A stretch of 64,000 nucleotides of DNA, from positions 11,808,821 through 11,872,820 of the forward strand of contig OY829667.1 of assembly GCA_963691815.1 (NCBI GenBank). The letters run 5' to 3'. The notes beneath the pieces are model-generated. The model saw only the letters and a list, made by a program, of their open reading frames with translations, did no database searches and had not been told where the DNA came from. The DNA comes from Echiichthys vipera (Eukaryota > Chordata > Actinopteri > Perciformes > Trachinidae). Positions 49,561 to 63,820 of the stretch are shown one piece after another. The first letter of the stretch is position 1, and every line of letters begins with the position of its first letter. The translations under genes and the position numbers were made by a program.

Positions 49561-52500
49561 TAGTGCATCCATTACTATAATATACACTTTTCAACATACC
49601 AATGAGAAACTTAACATAATAAACATAATATAGGCCCAACATTGTTTGGTGCTACTTCAAAATGTTTTGTGCTTCTGATGTCTCTCAACAGAAAAAGTGA
49701 GTGATAATTAATGCAATTTCACACAAAGGAGTTTGATCAGGAAAACCGTGTCACAGATAGCGTTATGGCTCAGAGGTTTGATCACTCAGATAAAGGGGTG
49801 TGAACAGCTGTAATGTGTGGGGAGGAGTGAAGCTGCAGGGGGAAAAAGCCCCCTGTTAAAATTGCAACAGTGCAGCCCTTATTTTCCTCCCGATTGATAC
49901 TAATTGGCAGCAGAATGCCTTCCTGACAAGTCTCTCGCCCTCAGTGCCTCCCGCATGCGAGCGTGATGAACTGCCAGCTCCGGAAATAATCTCAAGTTTA
50001 GCTGGGAAGGATCATCAAGGCCTTTAAAAATCTGCTGGGACCTGAAAGATTTTTCCCCCCATTCCTTTGCTGGCATTTTCACATCTTAGGCTCGTTCTCT
50101 TTGTCTTTTTCCTCTGTAAGCCCACAACGTGAAATATAATTATTAGTTATAAACTCAATTACAAGATGGAAAAAAGAGTAAAATCCTTTTGACATGGAAA
50201 CAAGCTTGTGTTCTCATTAGCAATACACATGAATATATTAAAATGATTTTAAAGAACCTTTCGTTTTTTTTTTTTTTAATTACAATGCTGTTTTGGTTTA
50301 TTAAAAAGGATAAAATGAAAAACATCACTGCAGGGTTGAGAAAAACAGCCACCCGCTGCTCGCAGGTAACAGCCTTCAGTATTTATTTATTACAGTACTG
50401 CTTGCTCTCTGAGGCTGTTATTTTTTTGTGCAATTTCATAGATGGTATACCAAATATCCCAGGATATAGATCTTGAGAAATATCACAAATTAATTTACCC
50501 CATCTTGCGCAGACAATTCTCATTCTTCACATGCTTAAAAAATTGACTTCATGGTAAAAGATCATTCAGGACTTCGGATAGATTTTTTCTGCTGGTGCGT
50601 AATTTGACACTTGACAAAGTGCAGTGGGTTTCATGGATGAATGAGTGTATCTATCAGGTCTGCCAGGAGTGCTTTGATTTAAGCATACAGTCCAGTGTGA
50701 GCATACAGTCAGTGTGCTGTGTTGCTCTCTCAGTTGAACCTTAAATGCCTTATTTTACCACAGTGGGTATTTACCAGGTCAATGAGCTGTTTGGGGTTTC
50801 CAAGGCTATGAGAACAGACCTTTTATCTCAACAGAATGATTAAAAAAAAATGGAATATATGCCCGAGAAAACTTACGTTTAGTAATTACAGACTGTTGGC
50901 AGAGATTTTTAATTTGAGAAAATACATTTTAGCAAACCGTACATCACTCACATCATGGAAAACTGATTTCAGGTTTGTGAGAGAAGCTTGAAGAAGAGGA
51001 AAACATTTTTTAATGTGTTTAGATGCACTTTACTCAAAGGGTCATTAATCAAGGAAGTGCTGTGGTTATTTTTTCCTTACTCTTTTAGGACAGGGCAGGA
51101 TAATGCGCTGATGATAAATTGAGTTTATGCTGAACTGCTGAATTCCATCTCTGGGGGTAAATCTCGTTCTGTTGCTCACTTCTCTTTCATCACAGTGAGT
51201 TCAAGTCTGGGCACCTTTTGGGCCCCGTTGATATTTGAAACAAATCAGCTTTGACAGGTTAGGATCCCTTAGAATGACTGCTCCACAAAGAGGTAAATCA
51301 CTGATGAATGATTTATCTTGATGAGAATAAAGTGTTCCTTTCCAACAGGAACATGATGTATGCGAAAGTCATCTCTAAGAAAGCTCTAGGTTGGCGGAGA
51401 GTTAAAATATGCTATGCATAGCCTCGCTTTGGCAACAATGTGTTGAGCATGCTTACAGTGTTGTTAATACTTAAGATGAGTGTATTGGAGGAGGCTCTGA
51501 GTGTGAAGGTCACCTTTATTTCCCACTTGACTGACTTTGAAGATAAATCTTTGCCAATAAGGGAGTGGAGGTCTATCTCAGCACACATTCAAGCCCATGT
51601 TGTCTGGAGTATGTGATCTCCCAAAGGCTATACAGTACACGATGCTGCCAAGCTCCCTTAAATGTGCCAAAATGCACTCTGCCTCAAGGTGCACTGTGTC
51701 CAAAACCATGAAGCCTCATCCGGCTGATGATGTAAGTCCCCCTTAAGAGCAATGTGTACAAACTGGATTTGTTCTGACTTGCTCCAGTAGTCTGGCAAAT
51801 GTCTCTGTGGCATACCTGTTGATGAAGTGATTGTACATGTGCCTATTTAGCACTGGTGATGTAAAGTTCTGTTTATTTCTCCATTTGCTGCAGACTCCTC
51901 TCCAGTGCTAGATGATCTCTTTTGCAGTCATAAAACCCTCAGCTTTCAGCAGTTATTGAGGTCATGTCCTATTACCATCTGTCTTTAGCTGCATCAGGAG
52001 TAATCCTCGAGTCCGCTCCCTTAACCTTATTAAATAGATCAAATGCAGAAAGCAACAGCTGCAATTTACATTTGCTTGGACAAACTGCAAATTTTATCAT
52101 ATTGGGTAGTGACATAAAGGCAAATATTGCTTTAAATTCCATCTGCCATCATCATACTGCCTTACTTTCATGACAGGGCGAAATCCCATGGCATTGATAT
52201 CTCAGTGAAGCTTAAATAAATCAGTAATTCATAGGTTGTATTAAGGGCGGTGGATGGAAAGTTCCTAAGAAGTTCACAGGCTTAGCTCGACCATGCAGCC
52301 TGGCCATGAGCTTTCATCACGCCAATGTGGATCCCCATGTCCATGTGCTTTCCTGCAAGAGCTCTTGAGGCCAAGCGGTCTCAACAAGACGCAGCAGTGC
52401 AGGCCAGTGCCTGTTAACTTATATAGGCCTTGTGCTATTCCCAAACATTATAACGTCGTAGTGGTTCAAGACATTACTCTGCATTGACAAGCAGTTCCGT

Positions 52501-53474
52501 AGGCCAAATTTCTCTATAATATATAAAAATATAGTGCTAAATATTACAGTGTTTGAGACTAGTGGGATCCCACAACTGCAATTGTAATTTTCTCTTGGGT
52601 AGAGATCAAAAAGTGTTGTAGACTGTGGGGAAAACCATGTGTCAAATTGATATGACTTTTTTTTTTTTAAAAAGGGACAAACTGTACTTAGTGAATGACC
52701 ACACAGATCTTGCAATTTGCAGTTGGGCAAAGTTGGGTTGATTTTTCCCTGTAAACAGTTAGCTACTGATCTATACTCATTATACATTTAGATTTAATTA
52801 AATCTAGGCACCGTGAGCTGACCTGAAGTAAAAGCTTCCTGGATCTCTCTGAAATATGTATCGGGTGTATCAATCCACCTGTCTGCAGTCTGATATAAAA
52901 TGTGATGGATGATGGCTGGCCAATGCTAAAGTCAGCTATTTCAGAGGAGCTATCTGGTTCAGACTCAGTCAAGCACAAATCTGAATGTCACAGTCCTGCT
53001 CACATCAAAGGGACCCTTTTGGATTCATTAATTCACAGAGACGGTTCTCCCTATCAATTATAGCCATGATTAAAATGTTTTGGAGTTGTCTTGCACAGAC
53101 TTGGAATATTTTCACCAAAGGCATAACTTCACAAGCTCCTGTCTTGAGAAAAATTAAATCCTTCAAATATTCTTTCTGTTCTGTGGTTCAGAAAATAGAA
53201 TACAATAAAACAATCCTACTGTCACTGAAACCATTTTTTTATTGTGGTATGGCTGTAGGTACATTTAAAAGATAACATGACATACTATCTATATCTATCC
53301 GTATAAAGTACACAATATATGGAGGACAGAAAACTTCTCAAGTTCCATGGTGAACATCCTAAAACAAGAATAATGGGAGTTGTGTTAACTAATAACTGCA
53401 AAATGACGTAGTGCTTAGCTGTCAAAACTGTCAAACTACAGCAAAATAGTACACTAAAATGTATTTCTTTTTTC
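49561..53474. other. no gene seen
   Basis: About 3.9 kb. A short imperfect direct duplication lies at 50681-50716 (agcatacagtccagtgtg, then agcatacagtcagtgtg). T and A runs occur near 50265 and 52651. 49860-50080 is GC-balanced, unique and could be a conserved non-coding element, which cannot be tested here. Confidence 0.5.
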
Positions 53475-53620
53475 TAAGATTATTTTTTGGCAGTTTTTCA
53501 AGCCTTTATTAGATAGGACAGACAGGAAATGGGGTTAGAGAGAGGGCGGACATGCAGCGAAGGGCCGCAGGTCGGAGTCGAATCCGCGGCCGCTGCGTCA
53601 AGGACCTTCAGCCTGGGGCA
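53475..53620 (-). mobile_element. tRNA-derived SINE, 5' truncated
   Basis: Minus strand: ctgaaggtccttgacgcag, then a B box ggattcgactcc (plus 53574-53585), gacctgcggcccttcgctgc, ccccatttcctgtctgtcct, and a 3' tail ctaataaaggcttgaaaa. It is the same family as 5131-5310 but lacks the A box end. Confidence 0.82.
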
Positions 53621-56356
53621 TTGATGTCGTTCGCTGGTTGCCTAGGAAAACTAAACGTCACACTGTCACACTCAACGAGATGAGCAGAACATAGCTGAAC
53701 TTGCCAAATGTAGAAAGCTATTATTTTAAACTACTCTTTAAAATTCAATCCAGTATAGGCTTGGGATAAAGTTTGCCTAGTTCTCATAGCACGCTGATTC
53801 CAGACTTCTAATCAATGTTGGCTTAAAAGTTGAAACTGAAAGTTCTAAAATAACTTAAAGTCATTATAAAACTAATGGACCTTGTGGCAAGTGTTTTAAC
53901 AACTGTCTTTTCCACGGCCAAGGATATAGTTTAAATAATAATTTACTCAACATTCTTAACTTGGTTTGTAGATATAATCAGCACATTCTGTAACAAATTA
54001 CTGTTCATTTACAGATTGATTCTACACATTCTCAACTATGATCAATATGTTTAGTATATCAACGTATCAAATGACTAATATATAGGAGTATATGCTAAAA
54101 TGTCTTTACTTAATACATTTCTATATATCAGAACAGATGAAAAAAGTATTTCTTTCAAGACTGTGAAAAGGATTGAATGATGGCAAGATTTGCAGCCTGA
54201 CAAGCACACCAGAAAGTAAATAACTGCAAATGTATATTGTATTTTAGTGCCACTTGTTTAGAGAACCACTCCTCCTTCTATCCACGTCAGACTAATTTTC
54301 CTCATCCATCCATTCAACTTGAAAGACCTTTTGAAGAATCTCTTCTGAGCTTGTTTGTGGCTGATGATTGTAATGTTTATTTCTGCAGTGCACTGGCGCT
54401 GCCTTACAGTTATTTCACTGGGAGTGGAAATGAAATTGATTGATGACATCTTTGGCATTGTGATGAAGGGGCAGCAAGGGTGTTGATTGGTGTGGGTGGG
54501 TGTCCTTTTTACTTCTTCTTCCTCAACAAGATCGCTTTTATCATCATTTTCAGCAGCTATATGGTCTCATCATGTGATGTTTCCTCTGTGTACATCATAT
54601 CAGCTGCTCTTCTTTCCCATAAGCACTGAGAGCCAGGTGTGAGTCTGTGTATTCTAAGCACTGTGTTTTGCTGAGCCCTTCATTTTGTCTGTTGTTTAGC
54701 TTCTACACCAATTGCTGCTAAACTAAATCCAATATAAGAAAGCAAAATTAGTGAGACTCTGTGAGGGACTGCAACACACAGCGATTTCCATCTTTGCAAA
54801 TGTTAGCTCACCTCCACAGTAAGACAAGTAACGCTTGGTCTAAAAACAATATGCTAATGTGTGACAGTGCACTGCCGCTGTGTTGCATTCTTTGTTTTTA
54901 TTCTTAACAGTACAGAATCTTCAAACACAAAAATGCTTATCCCTGGGAATTGGCGATGTGAAACATGACATGGTTTGCCAAGCCAGACAGCACATAACTT
55001 CTTAGTGTTTCATTGCATAGGCAGGCATCCCTCTGACCGTGACGCTACAGACACACTGGGCTCATCAAAGCGTCTGCGTCCCAGGGTGAGACAAAGCAAG
55101 TTATGTAGTGCACAGCTTCATGTTCACAGCCCACAACTGTGAAATAACATGACCATGGACAGTAAGGATGTCATCTTTTATTTTGAACTACAGACAAGGA
55201 TTTTTTTTCACTCCTGTGTGTGGAATGTCACACTGTACCCAAACTGTCAAATCTACAGGATTTGAAGTATGTGTTCTTTTAGAACATAAAACATATTGAA
55301 CCTTATCTTTCTATGTCTTATCTTTAGTAGGGTGAATTGCCTATTGTTGTACAAACAAATTCGTCAAAAGTAAATGTTTCACTGCTGACAATTTTGATTA
55401 TGTCAATTCATTTCATTATTTCACCATTCAGACCCAACTCGTTTTAGTTACATCAACTTGTAAATAATGCTATTTCACTGACAAAGAAAAGCCTCCTGGG
55501 CAATGCTCTGTCACACATTGGTGCTATGTGGTTCTAATGAACATCATATCACCCCACCCATGTCCTTACACCAGAAGTGTTCCTGGAGGCGAGCAATCAA
55601 TAGAGCTCTCACACTGAAAGGCTGTAAACCTGAAATAGTACCCATGACAAGCCCTTGCAGGTAATAGGTCAGATGTATTGATTGATCTTTTCATAAACAC
55701 ACATTTTAGGATGGCTTCCTGTGAAATGTTATGTCCATGTATTAAGCAAACAGCTGAAAGAAATCGTGTGATTCATCTGTCTTGGAAAGGAAAAAAAGAT
55801 TTGAATGTCTCTCTGACACTAATTTTGCAGGAAATGTAGCTTTGAAAGGTTTGATAGCTTACAGGTCCTGCTATATTAATCATGTGTGGCAGCTTCTGAA
55901 TTTAGAAAGTGCCTTTTCAGCCAAACTACAGTGCCAGAATTGGGATTCATATGTCAGACCATTGTCTCACCTCTGCTGTCACACATGGATTTGTGTTGTT
56001 TTATTTTTTGTTTGTTTGTTTTTCAGTTGGAAGCATCATAAGAATGCCTGCAGTAATGAAATACTAAGGATAGTCCAATCTGACATTTACTGCTCACTTA
56101 GTCATGGTATTTTTTTTAAAGCGCGGCATTCATGCACTTGGGAAAAGCAGACCTTTGACGATAAATAGCATTATGACAACTTTCTAAAATTGCATTTTAA
56201 TGACATCACATATGAACTGAACATATTCTACTACCATTTTCTTTAGGGACTATATTTGCATTTTTACAGCATTTTTAATACTTATTCTACTATAGACTTA
56301 CTAAAAACTGCAAATACACATGTGCAAATGTAATCTGTAAAGTGTGACCACATTCT
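53621..56356. other. no gene seen
   Basis: About 2.7 kb of unique AT-rich sequence. The 128-codon frame at 55782-56168 has no family resemblance and contains a T-rich low-complexity stretch. Confidence 0.5.
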
Positions 56357-56380
56357 TATTTATTTATTTATTTATTTAAT
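56357..56380. repeat. short (ATTT)n tract
   Basis: About five TTTA/ATTT units. Confidence 0.85.
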
Positions 56381-56486
56381 ATGCACAGCCAGTTTGAACA
56401 TCTATGGCCTGGATGTCATTTATGAGCAAACATATCCAGAAATCACATGTTAATACCAGATGTAAGTCTAGAGCTGCAGTCTAGAG

Positions 56487-56608
56487 CTGGTTTCACACCG
56501 CCACGTGGTAAAAGCGTTTTTAAAATAGGCACCTGTCACCCGGCAGTTACCACCAGAAATTCAGCACGATAGACTTTAAGTGGCTGCGTAGCGGTGTGAA
56601 AGCACCTT
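56487..56608. mobile_element. small MITE-like inverted-repeat element
   Basis: The left end gtttcacaccgccacg and the minus-strand reading of the right end ctttcacaccgctacg match at 14 of 16 bases, with about 90 bases between. A short direct duplication (gtctagagctg at 56467 and 56480) lies just left of it. No coding capacity. Confidence 0.65.
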
Positions 56609-57048
56609 TAAATTTTGATATTGGTTCAGTTAGCTTTTTTCTAAAATGGGCATCATACTTCATTGCTAGGGAAGCCTGAAATAAAATTAAATCTGGAGTG
56701 ACAAAAATACAAATAAATGAATAGAAAAACAAAAGCCCCCCCTATGCTCTTCAAAAATATATAAATACATAGTAAATCACACTAGCCTCCCTTAAGCCAA
56801 AATAGAACTATCAATACCAACCCCGTTTCTAACCCCCTTCTGCCCATATTAATTTACAGACATTCCTTAAAGTTGCCCTTTAAAAGGTAAAATTTGCATC
56901 AACTACAAAACGTCCATTGGTGTTGCAAGGTATGGCACATGTTCCCTGTACGCCTTTGAAGTCTTAACCATGCCAACGTGAAATAGATTTCCGCTCATCC
57001 TGATAAGACACTGTGTCCTTCATCAAACTTAAATTGAGACGATGCAAT
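56609..57048. other. no gene seen
   Basis: AT-rich unique sequence. Confidence 0.55.
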
Positions 57049-57105
57049 CTCTGTTTCTCCCCTTCATCCTCCCCTTCATCCTCTTTTTTTCCTCTTTCTC
57101 CCCTC
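57049..57105 (+). repeat. polypyrimidine tract with tandem ccccttcatcct
   Basis: Nearly pure C/T over 57 bases. The unit ccccttcatcct occurs twice. The following 130 bases are GC-richer with gtcagtcagtcagcgccgtc, so a promoter or 5' exon is conceivable but no TATA/Inr or donor supports one. Confidence 0.75.
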
Positions 57106-60100
57106 ACTAATAAACAGTGCTCTCTTCTTCATGCATGAGGAACTCTCGATCGCTCCCCTCCCTCAGTCAGACAGATAGAAGGGGAGATGGATGTGTCAGT
57201 CAGTCAGCGCCGTCTCATCTTGGTCAGGTGCTCTGTGTAGTTCAGGTTATTTAGAAGCCTGCTGGTTGGTAAACTGCACACAGCTAGTTTTTTAAAAGCC
57301 TAAAATTTGTCTGGGAGAAAGCAGAGCTGAGCTCATTTCGCTTGGTTGTTTTCCCACTATCCACAGGGCTGTTTTTTCACTGGTACTTCTTAGACAGCCT
57401 GCATGTCAATTTACAATTCAGCACTCAAAAATAATATATATAAATGAAAGAGGACCTACAGTAGATGTAGTGTTGCTCGTAGCCTTGGGTGGCAAGTCCG
57501 TGTTCTTCAGGCCCTTTTGCCAAAACATATCCATCCCTACCCTACAGAAACTGGAACAGTCAGTTTAGTAAATTTCTCCATCTGCCTCCAGGCAGTGTCA
57601 TGTCAATGAATAATAAGCACCCGGTCACAATCTCCAATTATGCAAATCGATGGCAGGATCCAGATATATGGTTGTTTGTGGCAGATCTAAATACAGACGC
57701 ACCAATGGTTTAGAGTTTTATCATATTACAGTCATGAACAGAGACCATCTGCCTAAGCATGTCTGTAAACTGCCAGTACACACTGTACACTACAGTGATG
57801 CTATTAAAAAAGTACAAAGGCCTGAGAAACTTACATACACACATCTATTTATTTCCTACAAATCATGCATGAGCATCTGTATGAGGACAATGTGATACAA
57901 AACAGGCACCAGTTAATAGCAGATGACATCAGCAAATGATCAGTAAACGCCAGTTTAGGAATTGATTTTGTTTTTTGTTTTTTAGCACTGAGCTCCTAAT
58001 CTCAATACTGTGCCGCCCAAAAAAATAAATTCAAGTAGTTCTCACTTCTACTGCCTCAGTGCATATTTTAATTTTATTAAAAAGTTATGTTTCTGGCTAA
58101 AATGATTATGCTCTTTGTTAGTGTAGTTAGATAAACAGCATACTGGGTATCTCTTTTAATGAAAGTTCTGACCTGTAATTTGTATTTTTAAGACTGTGGA
58201 GTTCAGGCAGGCCAAACCAGAGGCTAAAAACAAACTTTCTCAGAGTGACCACAGACCACTCAAAAGAATAAGATGACTTCTAACAATTTCTGCATATTAA
58301 ATAGACTCTGTGGCAAACTATGCTTGCAAAGACATGCTGAGGAAGAGCAAAAAATACAATCACATGCCATGAATCTTTTACCATATTTGTCTTGCCATGA
58401 GAGTCAACCAATGTCTACACTCAACTAATGCACCTCTTTTAGTCTTGGCAATATAATGCCTTAGTCAAGGCTTGTGACCTTTCTTTCCAGAGGCTTGGTC
58501 TGATAACAAAATCTCCTTCAAAATCTCAAATATCTTCCTACTCTGGAAACACAACTTCGTAGGGGAGGGATACTACAACCTGATCTTTTTCTTCACCTTA
58601 ATGTTATTGACGTCATGCCAAAAATACTGTTTCCTGATTCACACAATGACAGGCTTGTCATTGCTCTCTATTCAGGTCAGAGCTCTGCTGCAATCACAGC
58701 CAGAGTGACGACCCAATCCCACTTAATACAGGCTTGCATGAAGTACTCCTTGTATCTACCAAATAGTTTGGTGCCAGAGTTGGTGTGAACTGGTGGCTAA
58801 ATGCAGCAATTCTTTCAGTGCCATAATAGAAGGCAAAGCTTAGTTTTTTCCATGTTTTTCATCATAACGTCATATTTCTTTGTGCTCACATCTGGGTCTC
58901 AGTCATGGCTGCGTTCTACTTCCATTGTAGTTGATTTAACCCACTAGTGTTACATTTTGACATGGAGTTTTCATTATCGTTCAATACAGAGTCGGCTTTT
59001 GTTCATATAAGAGCAGTCAGTGGAGGCATGGACGCACACACTTCAAATTTTTTTTTTGCCTGTCACAAAAAGAATGAAACCATGAAATGAGCTGAACTTG
59101 TTTAGCAATAAATTTAAATACAGCAAAATGGACGCAGCTCAAGAAAGAATGAAACATTTTTGAATTGTTTCAACCTCCGCTGGAAGCGTACAAGAAAGCA
59201 CTGGCAAAAACACTGGAACAGTTCCAAAGTTTACTGTAAATATGAAGATGTATTTCATCACCTCTGGCTTGCCGGCAAGCCGCTTCTTAAGAGAACTCTT
59301 CCATCATCTTCCCCACAGTCATCTTATTTAAACACACAAACCACTGGGAGGCTAGCCACAAATGCCTAATTGAAACCCTTTTTAGTTTATGAATAAGAGA
59401 ACACCCATGTGCACCGGAAGACAGAATGTATTTAATGGAAGGGCATCATTGCAAATGCAGGGCATGTTGAGAGTCTCTCCAACTGGCCTGTTTCATAATA
59501 CACCACTGTAGGTGCAACTACTAGAGAGCGGGTATGAATGGCAGGTGGCAGCTTGTAAGTGACCATCAGCTTGTGAGGGGGGCATGAGGGGTAGAGTGCA
59601 TCAGAGGCATGACGGTGGTGTTGCACATTGCCGTGCAGGCTGAAGGCGAAGTGAGACATGATAATAATAGTCAAACTATTTCTAGATTAGCAAGGCAGGT
59701 GCAAGTTTGTCAAAACACCATCATAGCAGGGTGAGAATGAAATGGGTGGAAATGAAATGTGTGAGAACAGCTCACAGAGCTATCACATGCAAACAAAGTC
59801 TTTCAGTCTTAAATGATGTGCCTTATCCAATCAAAGAATGAAAAAGGATAGAAGACACCCATGCTGGTTTATAATAGCAGATACCCAGTAGGACCGAATT
59901 GGGAGGGTGTTAGCATGTAAAAGTTTTTGTGTTGCATCAATGAATACTGAATTAAACTCATGAAGCTAAAATAACACGATCCTGTGAAAGAAAATGCTGC
60001 ATTAAAACTCCTCGAACAAACCTCAGAGCAGTTGGATTAGAAGCTGTTAAAGATGGATGTGGTGAGGCTGTGAGCTTCTACACATCCTCAGAGTTGCTAG

Positions 60101-60110
60101 CAGCTGTTCA
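57106..60110. other. no gene seen
   Basis: About 3 kb of unique sequence with chance frames only. An imperfect T run occurs near 59048. Confidence 0.5.
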
Positions 60111-62159
60111 GGGTAGGGACTTGGCAGGTACAGATCGCGAGGGAGCTCGCTAGCAACTTTCTCCTCCCCTCCTCCTCCCTCGGCTAGCGATGGCCTCATT
60201 TATCTGTCACCACCCATCCTACTCCCAACCCCCTTTCAATCCAGACATCTTTGTCTAACACACATTCATCGTCACCATTGAGCCGAAACAACTCCCCTCA
60301 CTTTTGTTTTTATTCCATCAATTACGTTCCTGCCAGAAACTGTGATCGACCACTCTGAAAGCTGCCTGCTGCCCCAACAACTGCACATCTTGGCTGTCAC
60401 TAGAGTCCTGTCATTTAATGACTTACCAATGGGCTCAACATAAAGATTGTATTAGTCATTCATATCCCCCGTGCTGCACTGTGGCAAAAATACCTATGAG
60501 CCCCCAAAGCACATTGTTGTTCTCTGAAATATGCCTTCAATTAGAATGTCATATCGCTGCGCCTCAGTCATCGTTTGCCATTGCTAGGAGTGATGAGAGG
60601 GAATCGGGCATTAGTTCTCCATCTGAAGGATGCCTCCCATCAGAATTTCTCATTAGTCAAATGCATCTCTATTCCATCACAGACAACTCTTGTTGACCAG
60701 GCAGCCTTTTGATGATGACCCACACCTCTTGCATTTAAAGCCCAATTAATTACCATAGATAGTAGTTACATAAATATTTCACCACAGCAGATGCCAATAT
60801 TTTATATAGTGCATTTTAATTCGCAACAAACAGATAGACGTTCTCCTTTTAATAGCACACGTTCAATATTTTCGAAGAAGACAGTGATGTAAATCAAAAA
60901 ATAATCAACTTGCATGACCAATTTTGCTGGTTCACATTGTGTATTCATTAATACACGTGTGCTTTCCCCATGTGCTATTTGTATTTCTAACAATGTGTAG
61001 TTGTCAAACTGCACTATTCCAAGCAATGTTTCTGCAACAGAATATCACACTGACCACATGAAGTATCCATCTTCTCAAAACCCTCTCAGACTCACTCCCC
61101 TTCTCAATACTGTGCCTCACCATTTGGATGGCCCATGCCAATAGCAGAGCTTTCAGTCTGACAACCGGTCCAAGCAGGTGTTTGGCGTTGTGTTGGGGGA
61201 ATAGAGCAGCTCAATAGCACATTGGAGGATCAGAGGAGGCTTCAGATGCACCTGGTCACGTGCCAAGGCCTCCCTCCACACACAATCTGGCCTGTTCTGT
61301 TCCCACTCAGTGGCAGACGCACCTCCGCTGGCAGCTCTGATGGACGCTAAGCTCTGTTCTGGTGACAAATGCAGAGATCATTCGCTCCGACCCACGCAAG
61401 CGTTTAATCATGATGCACTGCTACTGCTGCTCACACCCGAGATTTTATATCGCAAAGTCCTGTTACTCTTTCATTCTGAGAACTACGAGGATTTTTGATA
61501 TGTAAAACTCATTGGTGGCTATTTCATGCCAGGTTTTACCTTGTTAGGTGGGGTCTTACCTGGAGAATTACCTAACAACCATCAAAAAAAAGTTTATGCA
61601 TGGAGTCACATTTAAGGGAAAGGCATTTTTCAACACTTAGAATTCACTGCACGTTTTGGACCCAGAGCACATGTCCTCTACCCAGCACATAAGTAATAGG
61701 CATGGAAATCCCTGGTTAATATATGAAATAATTCTGTGGTATATATGCAGCCCTTTAGCTGACAATTTCCATTTGACTTTCATTAAATAAATGGACTGTT
61801 TAGATGTTTAGACTGCAATACTTTGTTTTTGAATTATTATTCATACAGTTGGAGTTAGATACATTATCTTAACATGGAACCACATTTTTTTTAAATTGTG
61901 TTTTTAATGTTATCTCTTCATTACATGCTGGCTGAATGTCTAGTGTTAAATAGCGGTTTCATACTGTATTTGTTGATATGGTTATGCAATTTTCTACTAT
62001 GTGCGCATGGTATACATTTTTCTCCACACCTGTGTGCAGGGGAGGTATCAACAATATCAAAGGTAGCCTGAGCAATGGGAATGAGTGCATCCCAGAGGGT
62101 CTGTGAGCTGAAATAAGACAGATACAGCTGAGTGAGCCTTGATGGGGGAAAAAAAAATA

Positions 62160-62160
<1 letters not shown>
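60111..62160. other. no gene seen; GC-balanced unique block
   Basis: 60120-60720 and 61080-61420 are less AT-rich than their surroundings and repeat-free, the kind of texture seen in conserved non-coding elements. Frames of 60-92 codons here have no recognised family. Confidence 0.45.

Positions 62161-62185
<25 letters not shown>
62161..62185. repeat. short (TA)n microsatellite
   Basis: About twelve TA units followed by cacacagagaga. Confidence 0.92.
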
Positions 62186-62191
<6 letters not shown>

Positions 62192-63787
62192 GAGAGAAAC
62201 AGGTCAAAGAGATGGGGCTTGGACCCTGGGGATGCCTGGAGATGGAAGAGAACATAAGGCCCTCATCCCCAAAGCTGAGTCTTCAAAGACTGAACAGTTA
62301 CCTAGTGACAATATAGAGCTGAAAGTGACTTTTTAGCAATGGGAAGTCATAGTCTACTAAGTGTTGCACTAAGCATACACTACTTTACATATCCAGCAGG
62401 AAGGACGCATTTGCTAGGGTTGTTTAGCTATCCTGCAGCCTGGTATAGTGGTACAATCTGCATATGCGTATTAGTCTGAGCCCTGTCAATTACTTTTTAA
62501 TTTCAAGGGATGTTACCAAGGGGTGCAGATGAATATGTCTCTGGACGCAATTAGATAGACCTAAAACTAATCAGAACGGCAAAATGTGACCTACAACCAA
62601 TCACAATCGCAATGAAAACACTTGGCACTGAGCTACATGCAGGTTTGGGTGGTGCTTGGTCCTTTTTAAAGCAGGGAAAAAAATGGCTGCTTGTTCACAA
62701 ACTTTCTCAAATAACAGCTATAAAGTACTTGTTACTGAAATTATTTGAGGTTTAAAATAGGCAACGCAGTTAAATAATACTGATTCATATTTGATTAGCA
62801 TTGCCTAGTTTGACAATTTGATCTGAGTTTTGTGAGCCATGTGTGTTGTTTTGGATGAACATAGAGGACGGTGATGCTCTAGTGTCAGTTGTTAATCTCA
62901 AACCCGATTCATATGAGATAAACAGTTATAATTGGACAGTCCAGGGCCGGCAAAAAATCTGAACCTGAGAACTTGGCTAAAACAACAGTCACATCTGAAA
63001 ATGTTATCAATTGTATCTAAGTCCGCAAAAAAAAGTATGTAATGTAATGTAGGACTATTCCTTAAAAAGGAATTAGAATTATCAGAGTTACATTTACATT
63101 TTGGAAATACAGTGATATGGATGATTGAATATTATCCCCAGTCCCCACTCCAATTAAAACTGAAGAGCCTCAATCCAACCTTCAAATCCATTGTCTCATG
63201 TGTCCCCTCTTTCCTCTTAATCACAACTCCCATTTCAAGGGTCTTCTACGTACCTCTTAATTTGTACCAAAACCCTGTCATGATAAATACATGAGTGAAA
63301 GCTCTCATGATTTTGTTGAAGACTTGTTTTTCCCTGGTAGAAATCAATGAGGGATATGCTGGTGTCATAGAATGATTTCAAAGATCTTCTCAGTAAATCA
63401 CATGCTAATTGCCACTTTATACTCTTGCAAATGAACGGAGCAATTTGCTTTTGCAACACAATGTTTGCAAATTTGCTCCTCTAACAAGCACATCATTATA
63501 ATGTTATTCCGTCCTCAATCTCATAACACTCACTCTCAGCTGTGCAACTGACACCATATTCACCACTATCCATTTTCCTAATTTTTTTTTTCTTCTTTTA
63601 AACCTTATTTGTATATTTTTTGCCTCACAATTCCAATCGGGCATCCCCTGTACTGCCTTACATGATATCCAACTGAGTCCTTGTGGAGCTGATAAGCTGT
63701 GGGATACCAAGGATCATCAAGGTGATGCATAGTTACTGAGCCCTGGTGTTTTCGACAGAGGTGAAACCATTGCTTAAAACGCCGCAG
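62186..63787. other. no gene seen
   Basis: 62560-62620 holds an imperfect duplication (ctaaaactaatcagaacg and ctacaaccaatcacaatcg). The remainder is unique AT-rich sequence. Confidence 0.5.
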
Positions 63788-63820
63788 TGACAAAGCCGAA
63801 CTGACAAAGCCGAACTGACA
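63788..63820 (+). repeat. 14-base tandem duplication
   Basis: tgacaaagccgaac occurs twice head to tail, followed by tgaca. Confidence 0.93.

Noticed and set aside
57049..57240. Promoter and 5' exon of a gene
   Set aside because: A pyrimidine tract and GC-richer flank are suggestive, but there is no TATA, initiator, start codon with open frame or good donor.
60418..60696. 92-codon plus-strand frame
   Set aside because: Ordinary composition without family or signals; the DNA is unique and could as well be conserved non-coding sequence.
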